DNA of 64,000 nucleotides, taken from contig OZ026514.1 in assembly GCA_964019695.1 (NCBI GenBank), positions 10,292,751 to 10,356,750 of the forward strand, in the 5' to 3' direction. Under the pieces are notes generated by a model that was not told the origin of the DNA, made no database searches, and saw nothing but the letters and a program-made list of their open reading frames with translations. The translations under genes were made by a program, and so were the position numbers. This DNA comes from Loripinus fragilis (taxonomy: Eukaryota > Mollusca > Bivalvia > Lucinida > Lucinidae). Every line of letters begins with the position of its first letter. Position 1 is the first letter of the stretch. Positions 11,600 to 22,465 of the stretch are shown here, piece after piece.

Positions 11600-12327
11600 C
11601 CGAGCATTTTATCGCGTTTCTGCAACGGGTTTAATAAATTCAATCATACAGGAGCATGAATGTTAGAATTATATTTATCATGTGAAACTAAAGCTATACT
11701 CAAGATTCTGCCATACATATACGCGACGTTTACATAACTACGACGTTGTATCACTCCCAGATGCGACGTCATATGACAAGACATTTATATACATGACTCA
11801 GTAAGGTGATACACCCTTTCGGTAGGCCATGTTTGGGTAAGGACGAAGTTGCGTCTTATTACCAGATTACCAAAAGTTTAATTAGTAAATCAATCACGGA
11901 CTGATGTGGCGCTTCGAATTCAAGCATTTGGGACCAAAATGTCAAAACTAATTATTTTGATTTAAAATGCAATAGTATCAAATGCTATAAATCAGGCTAC
12001 TGACTTTTTTGTCACAACCAATATATTTTAATAAAATGCCATACAACTTTATTCGGCTCATTGTCCAGTTATAAAAATTCAGGCTTCCGAATAAAAAAAT
12101 GGTTAGTAAGAGATATTTTCAACAATGACCAGTGGTGCCACCTGTATTCATAAAATGGTCAAATGGCATAACAATTTTAAAAGTACACATTTGTTAATAT
12201 CGAATTATATTAAAATACTTAAAACCGAGCTACGATTTTAAGGTTGAATATCCAGAACGTATTTGGTCACTTTGAATTGGACCATCCATCACTGAAGACT
12301 GGCGGCGAATATTAAAATAAAGAAAAC
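11600..12327. other. No feature recognised
   Basis: AT-rich, no supported gene or repeat. Confidence 0.5.
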
Positions 12328-12342
12328 AACTAATGTCGCTAA

Positions 12343-12660
12343 CTCTTATCCACCACCTTTACCCCTGCCCAAACCCAAGTAACATTCTTAGCCTTTAAGA
12401 TGATGTCATCATTTCTTTTTCAATATGCTTTCACAAAGCTGTATGTTTTCTATTTTTCTCATCTCTACTTTTACTCTTTTTGTTTTCAGATGAATGTCCG
12501 CCGCTCAACATTCAACTTCCGCTAAAGCATAAAATACATTATGACAGGGAGAAGAACTATATAAGCTTTGCTATCGTTCTAATCCTTTATATTGTTTACA
12601 GATGTATATATGTATACAGTAATTATGTGTGTGTTATTTCAAATAAAATATTTTTAAACT
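12343..12660 (+). mobile_element. 318-bp retroposed insert with a 15-bp target duplication
   Basis: AACTAATGTCGCTAA at 12328-12342 is repeated exactly at 12661-12675, bracketing 318 bp. The insert ends in AATAAAATATTTTTAAACT, with a polyadenylation signal AATAAA at 12642-12647, so the plus strand is the transcript sense. Internally, a long pyrimidine tract ends in TTTTTGTTTTCAG at about 12489, a textbook 3' splice acceptor. From there a frame runs to 12660 reading ECPPLNIQLPLKHKIHYD, then a hydrophobic stretch ISFAIVLILYIVY. Two readings are possible: a 5'-truncated LINE-mobilised copy of an incompletely spliced 3' end of a host transcript, or a short SINE/LINE end that happens to look so. 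I do not recognise the peptide. Confidence 0.6.
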
Positions 12661-13142
12661 AACTAATGTCGCTAAATGAACACAGAAAACTGCAACTAGA
12701 AATGGATGTGTTTGAAATGATTCTGGTGGTATCGTTGTGTCAAAAACAGCATTGTCAAAAGCTGTGTGTGGCCACAATTTTAGCTGTATAACAAGTTTAC
12801 CCGACGCTAACCTATTCACTACTGTCCGACAAATCACGGCCATTATTCCGCTAAACATCTTTACCTAGTCTAATTGACTCCTAATTGGGATTTGGGAGCG
12901 GATTAGATAACCTTTTCACCCAACAAATGTGCAGTTTTGAAACCGAACCTTGTTAGGCTTTTATTTTATTTGCTGGCACGCGATCTGTTAAATGAACACA
13001 CTACATTTAAGTAAGGCGATTTAAGCACGAGAGTATCAGGGGTGTACAGTATCTAATTCAACTCAATATAGGGGTGGGGGACGATGAGAGTTGTTGCGCT
13101 TCCATGAACAGACTTATTGGTGGATTTCAGAAATGACCATTA

Positions 13143-13354
13143 GGGTAAAGTCGGGTAAATTCGGACATCAGGTAAATTCGGACACACATTTGCAAACAGT
13201 GTAAATCCAGATGAGACGGCTCCTTATGACCCGTCTCATCAGGATTTTCACTTTTGCTTAGTTAATTTATTTTTTATTCCAATAATTGAAGTATGAAACC
13301 AACAAGACCGCTGTCCGAATTTAGCTGTCAGTCCGAACATTCCCGACTTTACCC
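13143..13354. mobile_element. TA-flanked MITE, 212 bp, with central hairpin
   Basis: GGGTAAAGTCGGG at the left end is inverted as CCCGACTTTACCC at the right, flanked by TA (13141-13142, 13355-13356). AATTCGGAC motifs repeat inside both ends. The centre folds: GATGAGACGG (13210-13219) with CCGTCTCATC (13231-13240), next to AACAGTGTAAATCC. Confidence 0.85.
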
Positions 13355-13531
13355 TAGTACAGAGTACCCGGGTAAGGAAGCTCTTCATAATGGCGCTGTA
13401 CTTTTAGACTAGAGTGGTGTAGTTCTCTTTATAAGATGATGACCAGCACTTATTTATATGCAGTAATGCAGCAAGAACAAGACATGAAAGACACTGATAG
13501 CTGCCACATTGTATTATTAGAATAACACTAA

Positions 13532-14020
13532 CACAGTATCGATTCACTGTGCGCCTGAAATGAGTGAAATCGACTGTATCGGTAGAATCGAGAGTTTTTG
13601 GCCTAAATTTGTGAGGGGGTGGTAAGTATTTTCGCATGTTTTCTTATAGTTAGATTTGTCCTTCCGCCGTGGATCTCATTATATTTCTTTGATATATGCA
13701 TACATGTCATAATATCGTGCAAAATCAACGACAGTGTATCGTGGGAGCGCAAGAAACGCATTCTTTTAGAGGGATAGTTGTCAAAAAAGCAAAAATCCAC
13801 AGCTTTTTATCTTCCCGTTTCTAATTTAAACAACTTAGCTAAAAATGATTTTCACCAGGAGTTCGAGGGGCTTATGATCCTACAATACCAGAAATCTCAG
13901 ACTGATCCGTTTTTTCGATTTTGAGATATTCAGCTATATATGACTGAACCCCCTAGTAGCGGTGAACTAGAAACTGTATCGGTAGAATCGACTGCTATTT
14001 ATTTAATGTACGAAGTAAAA
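13532..14020 (-). repeat. 400-bp module with 19-bp direct terminal repeats, copy 1
   Basis: ACTGTATCGGTAGAATCGA occurs at 13573-13591 and again at 13973-13991, exactly 400 bp apart. Between them the minus strand (13603-13800) carries a 65-codon frame starting MDFCFFDNYPSKRMRF and ending ILTTPSQI. An inverted copy at 24205-24699 keeps the same 400-bp spacing and the frame with 3 changes in 65 (C4R, I26F, T32P). On the plus strand GTGGTAAGTATTTTC at 13618-13632 is a near-ideal splice donor. Similarity to copy 2 begins at CACAGTATCGATTC (13532) and fades near 14020. I do not know this element. Confidence 0.8.
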
Positions 14021-14129
14021 ACTACCGACTGCACGAAGTGAAAGCAAATGTTGGTCATAGATCTTCGAATTTAGAGCAGAAAGTAGGTTATTTATTTCAC
14101 CCTGTGTATACCATTGACTTCTAATTGTG

Positions 14130-14205
14130 TACTTTGGCAGACAGTGAAGACCTAAATATAATGCGGCATTTCATCTGGGTCTTCACTGTTTATTTATACA
14201 AATAT
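14130..14205. repeat. Partial AACAGTGAAGACC hairpin
   Basis: TTTGGCAGACAGTGAAGACC is inverted as GGTCTTCACTGTTT about 35 nt later, with GCGGCATTTCATCTG between. It is a fragment of the MITE family seen whole at 29550. Confidence 0.8.
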
Positions 14206-14611
14206 GATGTTCAGAGAAAGAAGTGCAACTTTTTTTTAATAAATCCTGTGACCAGCAATATATAATCATGAGGGACTTAAAGCTGGAATCTTCCATGTTT
14301 GTTGATAACTTATTTTTTGTGGGCGCTTGGTTGAGTTGGGCATGAACGCGGATTTAACACCTAACTAGTTGGCTGCACATGTACATTGTGGAGAAAGGTG
14401 TCTTATTATTCATCTTGGAACCTCTTCCAATTGTCTTCGAGATTTTGCCTACAACGCGGTAGAACTGTCTTTGGAGTTTGTGGCCAAGAGGAAAAATTTT
14501 GCCTTTGAAATTGGATTCAGTCTGCTGGGCTGGGGGACTGGCTTGAATATAGAAGTATTTCATGTAGCAGGCTGCATATGGCATAATATGGGCCTCGACG
14601 CTGGGGTTTTT

Positions 14612-14677
14612 CGAGCAACAAGGGCTCAGACCAGCCTGCGCATCCGCGCAGACTGATCAGCGCCTTTGTTGTTCGGT
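14612..14677. repeat. Hairpin (shared-core family)
   Basis: CGAGCAACAAGGGCTCAGAC then CAGCCTGCG pairs with CGCGCAGACTGATCAGCG then CCTTTGTTGTTCG around the loop CATC. Confidence 0.85.
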
Positions 14678-14830
14678 TTGTAGAAACTATGATATCTTAA
14701 CTTGCTACGAGCGAGGTTTCGATATTCTGGCTGCTCTCAGTAGCTTGTGGGACTTGTTTGGGTCTCGCTTTGTCGTAGGACCCGAATGCGGGTTTTGTCT
14801 CAAAGAGGCCCATATGCTTTCGAAAAAGTG

Positions 14831-14890
14831 AACAATGGGGGCGCTGATGGGACTGCGCAAGTGTCAGACTGATTTGCGTCTGTATTGTTC
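14831..14890. repeat. Hairpin, partly decayed (shared-core family)
   Basis: AACAATGGGGGCGCTGATG at 14831 faces GATTTGCGTCTGTATTGTT at 14871-14889. The tip (GACTGCGC / GTGTCAGAC) is mismatched. Confidence 0.7.
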
Positions 14891-14964
14891 GCATGCAGCA
14901 AAGTAGGATCTTTCTCGTGAAGAGGCCAAAACCTTCATAAACGGGTATGCAGGCAGAGAAGGCT

Positions 14965-15050
14965 TGGTCGAATGTTTGAATGCCAACATTTGGGGGCATT
15001 TTGACATTTATGAGCATGATATATTTCATGCTAATTGTGTGGTTGTACAT
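14965..15050. repeat. Diverged unit of the palindrome array at 15409-15850
   Basis: GAATGCCAACATTTGGGGG, GACATTTATGAGCATGA and ATTTCATGCTAA match the unit of the array downstream. Confidence 0.65.
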
Positions 15051-15186
15051 GAAAAAGAGTCAAAATCTATAATGAGCCGGTGCGTGTGATATCGAACAGA
15101 ATGGCATTTTAACATGTGTGGACTCGAGCCAGCTTCTGCGGCCTCCTTTTAAGCTAGAAACTCGAGAAGGTGTTTAGTCAGTGGCT

Positions 15187-15313
15187 TGACAGTCATAGAA
15201 TACTCAAGCGACTATCAAAGGTTCTGATCAGACTACGCGTATGCGCAGGCTGGTCTGGGGCTTTGCTGGTCGCACATATCACATTGTTGGAAATCTCATG
15301 CGCTGGCTCATAT
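15187..15313. mobile_element. Half copy of the TGAGCCGCGAC MITE
   Basis: The hairpin CTGATCAGACTACGCG / ATGCGCAGGCTGGTCTG (15225-15263) is followed by GGTCGCACATATCACATTG and ends in TGCGCTGGCTCATA, matching one half of the element at 7874 in reverse orientation. Confidence 0.75.
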
Positions 15314-15408
15314 TTTAACGCTTAGGATGAGAATGGAAGCTTCGGGACATGTAAGAATACACATGCCGAAATTTTAGGCAACTTGTTCCACTAGATAGTT
15401 GTTAATTG

Positions 15409-15850
15409 ATCTTGTCGCGATTGCCATAAACAACAAGATTTGACTAAAAAAACTTTCACACACATTCAAATTATGCAACTTCATAAAAGTACTGTCTCGC
15501 TCATGCTGATCGATGTTACAATGCCAACGATTGTTGGTATTTTAACGTTTATGAGCATGACGAGTTTCATGAATGTTTTAAGATTGATTTGTCATGCTGG
15601 TGGATGTTAAAATGCCAACAATTGTTGGTATTTTAAAATTAATGAGCATGACGAGTTTCATGAATGTTTTAAGATTGATCTTGTCGCGTATGCGATAAAC
15701 CACATAATCGATTGAAAAATATAAATATAAAAGTACTGTCTTTGTCATGCTGATGGACGTTAAAATATCAACAATTTTTCATATTTTAACATTTATGAGC
15801 ATTGCGAGTTTCGTGCTAATGTATGTTGAGCATGAAAAATGTTTCTAACT
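15409..15850. repeat. Tandem array of 58-bp palindromes
   Basis: Three palindromes occur at 15502-15559, 15593-15650 and about 15745-15803. Each runs CATGCTGAT, then TTAAAATGCCAACA, then TGTTGGTATTTTAA, then TTATGAGCATG. Between them recur ACGAGTTTCATGAATGTTTT, AAGATTGATCTTGTCGCG and AAAAGTACTGTCT. The dyad halves stay complementary while drifting between units. Confidence 0.85.
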
Positions 15851-16413
15851 AAAAATTAACTTTTACAAGTAATCTAATTAAGTAGCGTCATAAAGAGCGC
15901 CAAATGCTTTACTTTATACGTGCGCTACGCCAAATAAATTTTTTGTTACGTCAACGTAATAATAACGTTAACAAACAGCTTGAAAGTTCAATGTTGATAA
16001 CGGTTGCTGAAAAAATTAATTAAAAAACTTGTTCCAGTGTGTTATTGTGTATAACCAGTAGGCAGAATTCAATTAATGTGTTTCCAGAGTTTAAGTGACC
16101 CCCGTTTTTCTTTTTTTAAACAGCTTTAAATTGAACCTAGAAGAACGGCACTTAGCTTGTGGATTTAAATGCACACCGCGTAACTAAAACTAATTTTTGG
16201 GAGACGCCCTTATTTGTAAATGAAGCCCGATCCCCTGTACAAAAGAATAACTTAGTTGTTTTTCCCTATGAATATACCCATGTGTACCCCTATAGAAACA
16301 CGTGGTATATTTGCATTGCTATGATGATATATACTAGCCTACAGGAATATTTTTTTATATATCCGCTGATTCAACGAAAATCTATTCCGCAAACCTCACT
16401 CGTCATCACTTTG

Positions 16414-16436
16414 ACACACACACGCACGCACACACG
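16414..16436. repeat. Imperfect AC microsatellite
   Basis: ACACACACACGCACGCACACAC. A second AC/GC-rich run is at about 19100-19150. Confidence 0.9.
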
Positions 16437-16579
16437 ATATTGTAAATGTCTTTATGGGTCCTAGACCGTGCCATATTGAAAGCAGGCAAATAGAAGGCTT
16501 AAGCATGAAACCTGCATGTACATGTAGCACCTTCCATTTCAATTCATTGACTCTTTTTGCCTACGAGGTTATTTGCCAT

Positions 16580-16756
16580 GCTTTTGTCGTCTGCTGACAT
16601 ATTTTTTTCAAAATCAGTTTTTTTTTTGTTTTGTTTTTTCTATTTTTTTTTTCGGATTTTATGAGTAGAGTGTCAAGCAGTTTGGATCCAGATCATGTCA
16701 GTCGGGTCTGATCTGGGTCTAAATTATTTGCAAAGGTTATCAGCAGACGACACTTG
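16580..16756. mobile_element. Small MITE, GTCGTCTGCTGA ends
   Basis: GTCGTCTGCTGA at 16586-16597 is inverted at 16740-16751. The centre holds CAGTTTGGATCCAGATCA and GGGTCTGATCTGGGTCT, a decayed version of the shared hairpin core. T-rich runs lie near the left end. The same ends occur at 26047-26183. Confidence 0.75.
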
Positions 16757-16891
16757 TTAGTAAAGAGCTTATGACGACAATTCAAGCAAATTAGAGAGTT
16801 GACGAGAATTCTAACAAACCTTGCCTATAGAGCCAACGGTAACAAACTGTGATACATCGGACAATAATTCACTTCTGAAGTGTGTGATAGC

Positions 16892-16915
16892 TGACGTCAC
16901 TGGAAAATGACGTCA
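16892..16915. promoter_or_regulatory. Two consensus CRE sites
   Basis: TGACGTCA occurs at 16892-16899 and 16908-16915, 16 bp apart, followed by several further ACGT motifs (AACGTCG, GACGTTAC) and TTGGCGGGA, an E2F-like site, at about 17000. An ATGGCGG lies at 17023, but its frame stops after 10 codons. CRE-binding bZIP factors recognise TGACGTCA. Whether these sites serve a gene is unknown. Confidence 0.4.
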
Positions 16916-17091
16916 TTCATGGCGTTAGACGGTGTAACGTCGTTTTTACGCTTGAAAGACGTTACAATTATATGTAAACGTATGCGATGTAGTCTAAGTA
17001 TTGGCGGGAGTTCTTCAGTGCAATGGCGGAAAGTTGGAGGAAGCTGATACTTTGAATGTGTTTTCGTCGTTTATTGTGTTAGAATCGAAAA

Positions 17092-17253
17092 AGATCAGCT
17101 CAAGTGCGTGAATTGTTGAGTAATAATTCACTGTTTGTCTGTCAGTTGTACGAAGATAAATCACTTGTGCTGCGTGCTCCTGATTTGATCTTCTTTACAA
17201 CTGACCTCCAAACAGTGAATTATTACTCAACAATTCACTGCTGGAGCTGATCT
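17092..17253. repeat. 162-bp inverted repeat, arms about 70 bp
   Basis: AGATCAGCTC (17092-17101) pairs with GAGCTGATCT (17244-17253). Inside, GTGAATTGTTGAGTAATAAT at 17108 pairs with the segment ending at 17238, continuing through CACTGTTTG / CAAACAGTG and CAGTTGT / ACAACTG to a loop of about 17 nt around 17170. A transcript would form a long hairpin. The more likely origin is a foldback element. Confidence 0.8.
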
Positions 17254-17696
17254 ATTTCTTAAATAGCGAATCAGGGATATACATTAAACTTCAAGAGCAT
17301 CAAATATTTGCACGCTCAAGATATTTCGGTGATAAACTTTGTCAACAGCCGAAGCCAAGTTCAGGCTAAAATGTTGGGCATTATCTGGATCCATACTGTT
17401 TAAAAACCTACTTGTATTCCTGAAAGACATATTTTTAGAAAATAATTATATCGAAAGAAAATTCAGCAGAGGACAACAACCCAGCATTTAAGGTTTAGAC
17501 AATACTATTACTTGAATCGCTTTTTAACACAGGCCTTTTCAATGCATCGGTTTTAGATGTACAGTGAAGTTTATAAGTCGGTATAAGCAGTGAATCATAG
17601 CCTAATGCGCGAAGATTGGTCCAGTCAAGCCATTTGTCGCGAATCTCGCGATATTTATTGTAATCTCATCACACTAATGACGTTGCGTTGATTACT

Positions 17697-17712
17697 TAAC
17701 GTCGCGACGTTA
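17697..17712. repeat. Perfect 16-bp palindrome with CG core
   Basis: TAACGTCGCGACGTTA, in a stretch (17620-17735) rich in CG and ACGT motifs, with ATTGG (an inverted CCAAT) at about 17614. Together with the CRE pair 0.8 kb upstream this may mark the two ends of one element or a promoter remnant. Confidence 0.6.
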
Positions 17713-17739
17713 GCAACGTCAGTAACAATGTAAGGACAG

Positions 17740-19200
17740 AACCGACATGACTGTCATTAGAACAGATAAAATTTCAAGTCCATAATAACAGAGGATAAAC
17801 AGGGAACAGCGAGATGCTGGACGTAAACAGGGAAGACTTTTATTATTATTTGTTACTGTGATATATTTAAAACTTTTCTGTGGCGAAGAACACAATTAAA
17901 GAATGGTTATCAGTAGTGCTTAATTCTCTTTGCCACACCATTTTAGCGTGAAGCTTTGACCGTCTTCATCAGTTTAAACACGTGTTTTGGGTGCTCAAAA
18001 AAAACGTATCATCGAGACGGTTGTTTTGAGTACACACCAAATATTTTTTGCAAATATGTTTTGGTTGAGAAATAGGAAAAATAATTTTCTGTTACGCACT
18101 CTTATGTGTAGGACTGACGAATTACCTCCACTGACCCGTATAAGCCATGTTTCATTTATATCGTTAGGTTCACCATCTTCACCAGCGAAGGTTTCGTCGT
18201 ATCTACCTTTCAACAAACGTTAGATTAGAAAATCGCAACCCTTGGTAGGACAAGATGTAGGTTCACTTGGGGACAAATTCAAAGAGGAGCGGCAAAAACA
18301 CACCAAAATTCCATCTAATCCCAGCTTATACACAAACTCACATTTATGTGGAAAAAAATAATTCAATTACGCGGTCTATATCTAAATTCATTTTTCTAAT
18401 TTATTTTTCAATTAAAATCACCATTAAAGAATAATTAGCAAAAAACGGGAGTCACTTAAGTCCTGGAAACACTATGGTACATAAAGGGTTAACAATACGT
18501 CAATCTGTATCGCTTTTTTCAGTCTGTTAGAGACTCCCGCATCTGTTGTCTGTGTGTAAGTTTGTAGGCTTACATTTTAATAATTTCATCCTGCTTTAAA
18601 CAGCTGTATGGTAAGATGAATTGGCAGTGGAAAGTACATTTCATAAGACCCACTGTGGCAAACCCTTTAATAAGGCTTCTGCCCCCAGCGAGCAATCAGA
18701 TTACATCGAGTGGTCAAATTTTTCTTATGATATAATTTATACATCTTCCCCTGTGCGGCTCACTTTCAGTTTTGACTTTGTTGCATAGACGTTTACAGGT
18801 GACAGTACAGGTAACCTGCTACTGTTAACATAGCATTTGTAATCCACCAGTTTCTAATTGCATGGTGTAATGCTCCACTGAATGGGTAGTATAATATACA
18901 GGTAAGATCACCTCGTGCTATACTTCCACAAAACGCTTTGAGGCGTGACTGTAACGTTAAATGCATTGAATGAATCGAGGGTCGTTACTTAGAGGTCGTG
19001 GTAGAAGTATTCATGCATCTCTTTGTTACATGAATGTTTATGAAGGTTGGATGTTTACAAAAATAGGTTTGTGAATTTTCGTTACAACATCTTAACAATA
19101 ACACACACACAAACGCACGCACACTCTCACGCACAACCGCGCGCACACACCACCATCGCAAAAAACAACTGACAAACCTATCAACAAACTAGCGAACAAA
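17740..19200. other. No gene recognised
   Basis: Overlapping frames on both strands at 17987-18223 are not recognisable. AC/GC-rich low-complexity sequence lies at 19100-19150. Nothing else was seen. Confidence 0.45.
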
Positions 19201-19204
19201 ACAT

Positions 19205-20429
19205 TATCTCAATTGTTTTGGGCTTGTCGGTCGGTCCGTTTGTCCGTCCGTTGTCGTGGTCACTCTAACTTAGTCATAATTAATCGGATTTCTTCTAAAT
19301 TTCACATATGGATTGCTTCCATCAAACTCTCGTTTAAGTTTGATTACAGTTTTTTTCTGTCTAACGATAAGCAAGAAGGCCGTAAAAATGGCCGCCACGA
19401 CAGGTCTCTCTAACATTATAATCGGTTTTCTTCCAAATTTTATATATGGGTTGCTTCCATCAAACTCTCGTTCAATATGTTCTTAAAAAGGTGATCCTTT
19501 GGACGCAAAGAATGCACCAAAGAACTGAAACTAGAATGTGCTAACTGTCTGGGCAAGACTTGCTAGTTTCGGCCATTTAGGCCTTATCAGTGACCCTCTA
19601 ATAGTTTCAAAGTTCCACAATGAAAACCACGATCCCAAAGGACAAGAAAATAAAATCTACACTATAGTGAAGGGCATAGAGACGTTCTACCGCCGCCACA
19701 AAGTCCCAATCACCAGCTGTAGTGAAGTCAAATATGTTCTTAAAAAGTTATCCTTTGGAAGCAAAGAATGCACTAAAGAACTGAAATTAGAGTGTGCAAA
19801 TTATCTTGGCCAGACTAGCTAGTTTCGGCCATTTAGGCCTCATCAGTGACCCTCTAATGAAATCACAATGAAACCCATGATCACAAAGGACAAAAAAATA
19901 AAATCTACACTATAGTGAAGGGCAGGGAGACGTTCTACTACCGCCACATAGTTCCAATCACCAGCTGTAGTGAAGTGTGTTCTTAAAAAGGTTATCGTTT
20001 GGAAGCAAAGAATGCACCAAAGAACTGAAATAAGAGTGTGCAGATTTTCTGGGCCAGACTAGCTAATTTCGGCCATTTAAGCCTCATCAGTTACCCTCTA
20101 ATAGTTTCAATAATCCACAATGAAACCCATGACCCCAAAGGACAAGAAAATAAAAGTTTGAATACGCTTTTTTACCTGTCGAACGATAAGCAAGGTGGCC
20201 AAAAAAAATGGCCAACATCTATCAGTGTCCACTACTTCATTTTTTTATCAGAGTTTTTCCAAATTTCATATATGGATTGCTTCCATAAAACTCTTGTTAA
20301 AGCTTGAATACGAGCTTTGTTCGACGAAAGTTAACCAAGATGGCCGACGAAATGGCCGCCACCTGTTAGTTTGCACTTATAGACACTCTACCTTAGTCAT
20401 TTATAACCTGATTGCTGCCAAATTTCATA
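19205..20429. repeat. Compound tandem repeats (ATGGCCGCCAC family plus a 245-257-bp unit)
   Basis: One unit runs GTCCACTCTAACTTAGTCAT, AAATTTCATATATGGATTGC, TTCCATCAAACTCTCGTT, ending in AAGATGGCCGCCACCTG. It occurs near 19260-19410, 19420-19475, 20230-20365 and 20385-20429. Between them a second unit (TCTTAAAAAGGTTATCC, TTTGGAAGCAAAGAATGCAC, TTTCGGCCATTTAGGC, GTGACCCTCTAATAG) starts at 19481, 19738 and 19981, spacings 257 and 243 bp. A frame at 19538-19822 spans two units but is not kept in the third, so I do not call it a gene. A single dispersed copy of the second unit lies at 45985-46120. Confidence 0.85.
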
Positions 20430-20431
20430 TA

Positions 20432-21444
20432 CGAGGGTTGTCCCAGTAAATCGTGGACTTTTGTTATAAAACGAGATTGTCTATCAGGAATTCTATGAAA
20501 TTTGTATGATATGTTAATATACATCTAAGACACATTTTCTACAAATATGGATGAAATCACAGTTTAGATAATGAAGTTATGAACGTTTGCTTGAGGGTAT
20601 CTCTGCGTATGCGGAGCACGTCACAAATTGTTTTGCTGTATTTTCAGAGAGGGGCGGTCAAATGTTTTGGACCCTACTCTTTTTAAAAAGCTTAAATGGT
20701 GACAAATATTGATATCTATATGTTGAGTAAGTTTCCCTGGTTCCAGTAAGACTAAATAATTAGTTAAGATAATGTTAAGCAAACAAACAAGCACGATCTT
20801 TTAGATTTAGTAAGAGACAACATATTTCCCATTAAAATAACTGACAGAAAAATAGCATTTGTTCCATTAAATTGACGAAATGAGCTTGTCTTTGTGGTAT
20901 TGCAAAAATAATTTTACACGAAATCCATTGACGATACTAGTGACTCTTCGACCAATCATTAATCATTAAAAGAATGTAGTTTTATGTGATTAATTAGCAA
21001 AAAAATATTGAAAGTCTAATTTTGTGCCGAACCGTTCTTCTAACCTAAGAATTTTCTGAAAAATAAATATGTAGTAGGTATTTAAAATCTTTTATAAAAT
21101 CAATGCGAATGACCATAAACGTTTCAAATTTTCAACACTTTACCATGCATGGTAACTAGTTGATGTGGTAATGCATTGTTTGAAATACAACAGCGAAATT
21201 TGATTGAATGTACACTACCTTTTGGACTAGATTAGTTTCATTACAAAAGTTTTGACGTGCGCCACTCACGCCGACATACCCTCAAGTAAAGGTTCATAAA
21301 TGTGTGATCCATACTGCGATTCCACCCATATTTATACAAAATGGTTCCTATAAGTATATAAACACATCCTGAAAATATCATAGAATTACTGGTACACAGT
21401 CTCGTGTTATAGCAAAAGTCCACAATTTACTGAGACAACCCTCG
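20432..21444. mobile_element. TA-flanked TIR element, 1013 bp, about 200-bp TIRs
   Basis: The ends CGAGGGTTGTCCCAGTAAAT and its inverse ACTGAGACAACCCTCG are flanked by TA (20430-20431 and 21445-21446). The inverted similarity continues about 200 bp inward, including GTGGACTTTTG, CTTGAGGGTAT and GCACGTCA on both sides. No transposase frame is present, so it is non-autonomous. The end sequence and TA target are typical of mariner-type elements. It is inserted inside the tandem array: AATTTCATA at 20421 resumes at 21447 as TATTACTTTTATCAAACTC. Confidence 0.85.
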
Positions 21445-21446
21445 TA

Positions 21447-21560
21447 TATATTACTTTTATCAAACTCTCGCCCAAGTATGAATATGGGCTTTGTCCGATA
21501 ACCAAAATGGCCGCCAATTGGCCGCCACCTGCCAGTTTACACTTGTGGACACTACTTAAG
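21447..21560. repeat. Right remainder of the interrupted tandem array
   Basis: ATCAAACTCTCGCCCAAG, GGGCTTTGTCCGATAACC, AAATGGCCGCC and GCCAGTTTACACTTGTGG continue the unit broken at 20429. Confidence 0.85.
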
Positions 21561-21757
21561 TGGTCTTCGATACTTTAAAATGTTTCCTAAATGAGTGACA
21601 ATTTAGTGTTTTATGACTGTATCAAAATCAGAATAGAGAGGACAGGAGTAGCATATGTATCCTGGATTTTCCATTATGCTATAGAAACTCACGAGTGTTG
21701 GTTTACTGAAACGAAAATGTTTCAGTTGTGAGACTATATGAACAATGATGACATGTG

Positions 21758-22190
21758 GCTTAGGCTGCTGTACATTCTAAGGCAGTGATTCTGTTGTTGA
21801 TTCGTTGTTGATGGTTGCTCCTGTTGTGGGTTCTGTGTTTGTTCTATGGTTTGCTATGCATTGCCTTGTGTCTTTTCTAGGTTTGCATTAAGCTTGATGT
21901 TGGTGTGCGCTGCGAGTATGTGGAAAAGAAGACTTGACTTAAAAGTATTAGTATTTTTACTGACCATTCCATCGCGGTGCTTCTTTTGTGGATCTTTTTT
22001 GTTACTTATGTTTCGAGTTTGTCATGCTACCTTGTCGTCTATTTATTGCAGTCTTGTGGTCACCTAACGAGAAAGGGCTGGCCTCTTGGCTCTCTTGTAT
22101 GTGATGTTTTATTGTGTTTTATCACTTTCCGATGGGGTGGCCTGGGTCAACTGTGGTTCTTGAGTTTCTGATCTTTGCATTCTTCCTTAC
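21758..22190 (+). mobile_element. 3'-tail fragments of the RT family
   Basis: TGGCTTAGGCTGCTGTACAT, TTCTGTTGTTGATTCGTTG and TTCTATGGTTTGCTATGC follow the same order as the sense strand of 43048-43130. The following part (GTGGATCTTTTTTGTTAC to TTCTGATCTTTGCATTC) matches 37713-37915 instead. No intact frame. Confidence 0.6.
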
Positions 22191-22285
22191 ATTAAGGAAT
22201 GAAAGTAAAATAATTTTGTGTTTCAAACGGTGACCCAAGAATTGCTGCTTGGCTCATATGCGTAGGAAGTTTTTCAATATGGTTT

Positions 22286-22297
22286 GGGGGGGGGGGG
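22286..22297. repeat. Run of 12 G
   Basis: Homopolymer GGGGGGGGGGGG after ATGGTTT. Confidence 0.9.
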
Positions 22298-22343
22298 CAA
22301 AGCCAGCAATGCCAACTTCAGTATTTGTGGAGGGCTATTGCAA

Positions 22344-22465
22344 ATATGTACATACACGCATGCATGCGCACACACATGAAACACATGTACATGCTCCTAA
22401 ATGTTCATACACCCATGCATGCATACATGCACACATATATGTATGCATGCATGCGCATGCAGATA
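22344..22465. repeat. Alternating purine-pyrimidine ATGC/AC tract
   Basis: Repeats of GCATGCATGC, ACACACATG, TACATGCACACATATATG and GCATGCATGCGCATGC. Such tracts can adopt Z-form or cruciform structure. The His/Met/Ala-rich frames across it are artefacts. Confidence 0.8.

Noticed and set aside
12634..12858. 74-codon minus frame
   Set aside because: It crosses the border of the retroposed insert, so it cannot be an old gene.
19538..19822. 94-codon frame in the tandem array
   Set aside because: It looks protein-like, but the next unit breaks the frame at once, so there is no sign of selection.
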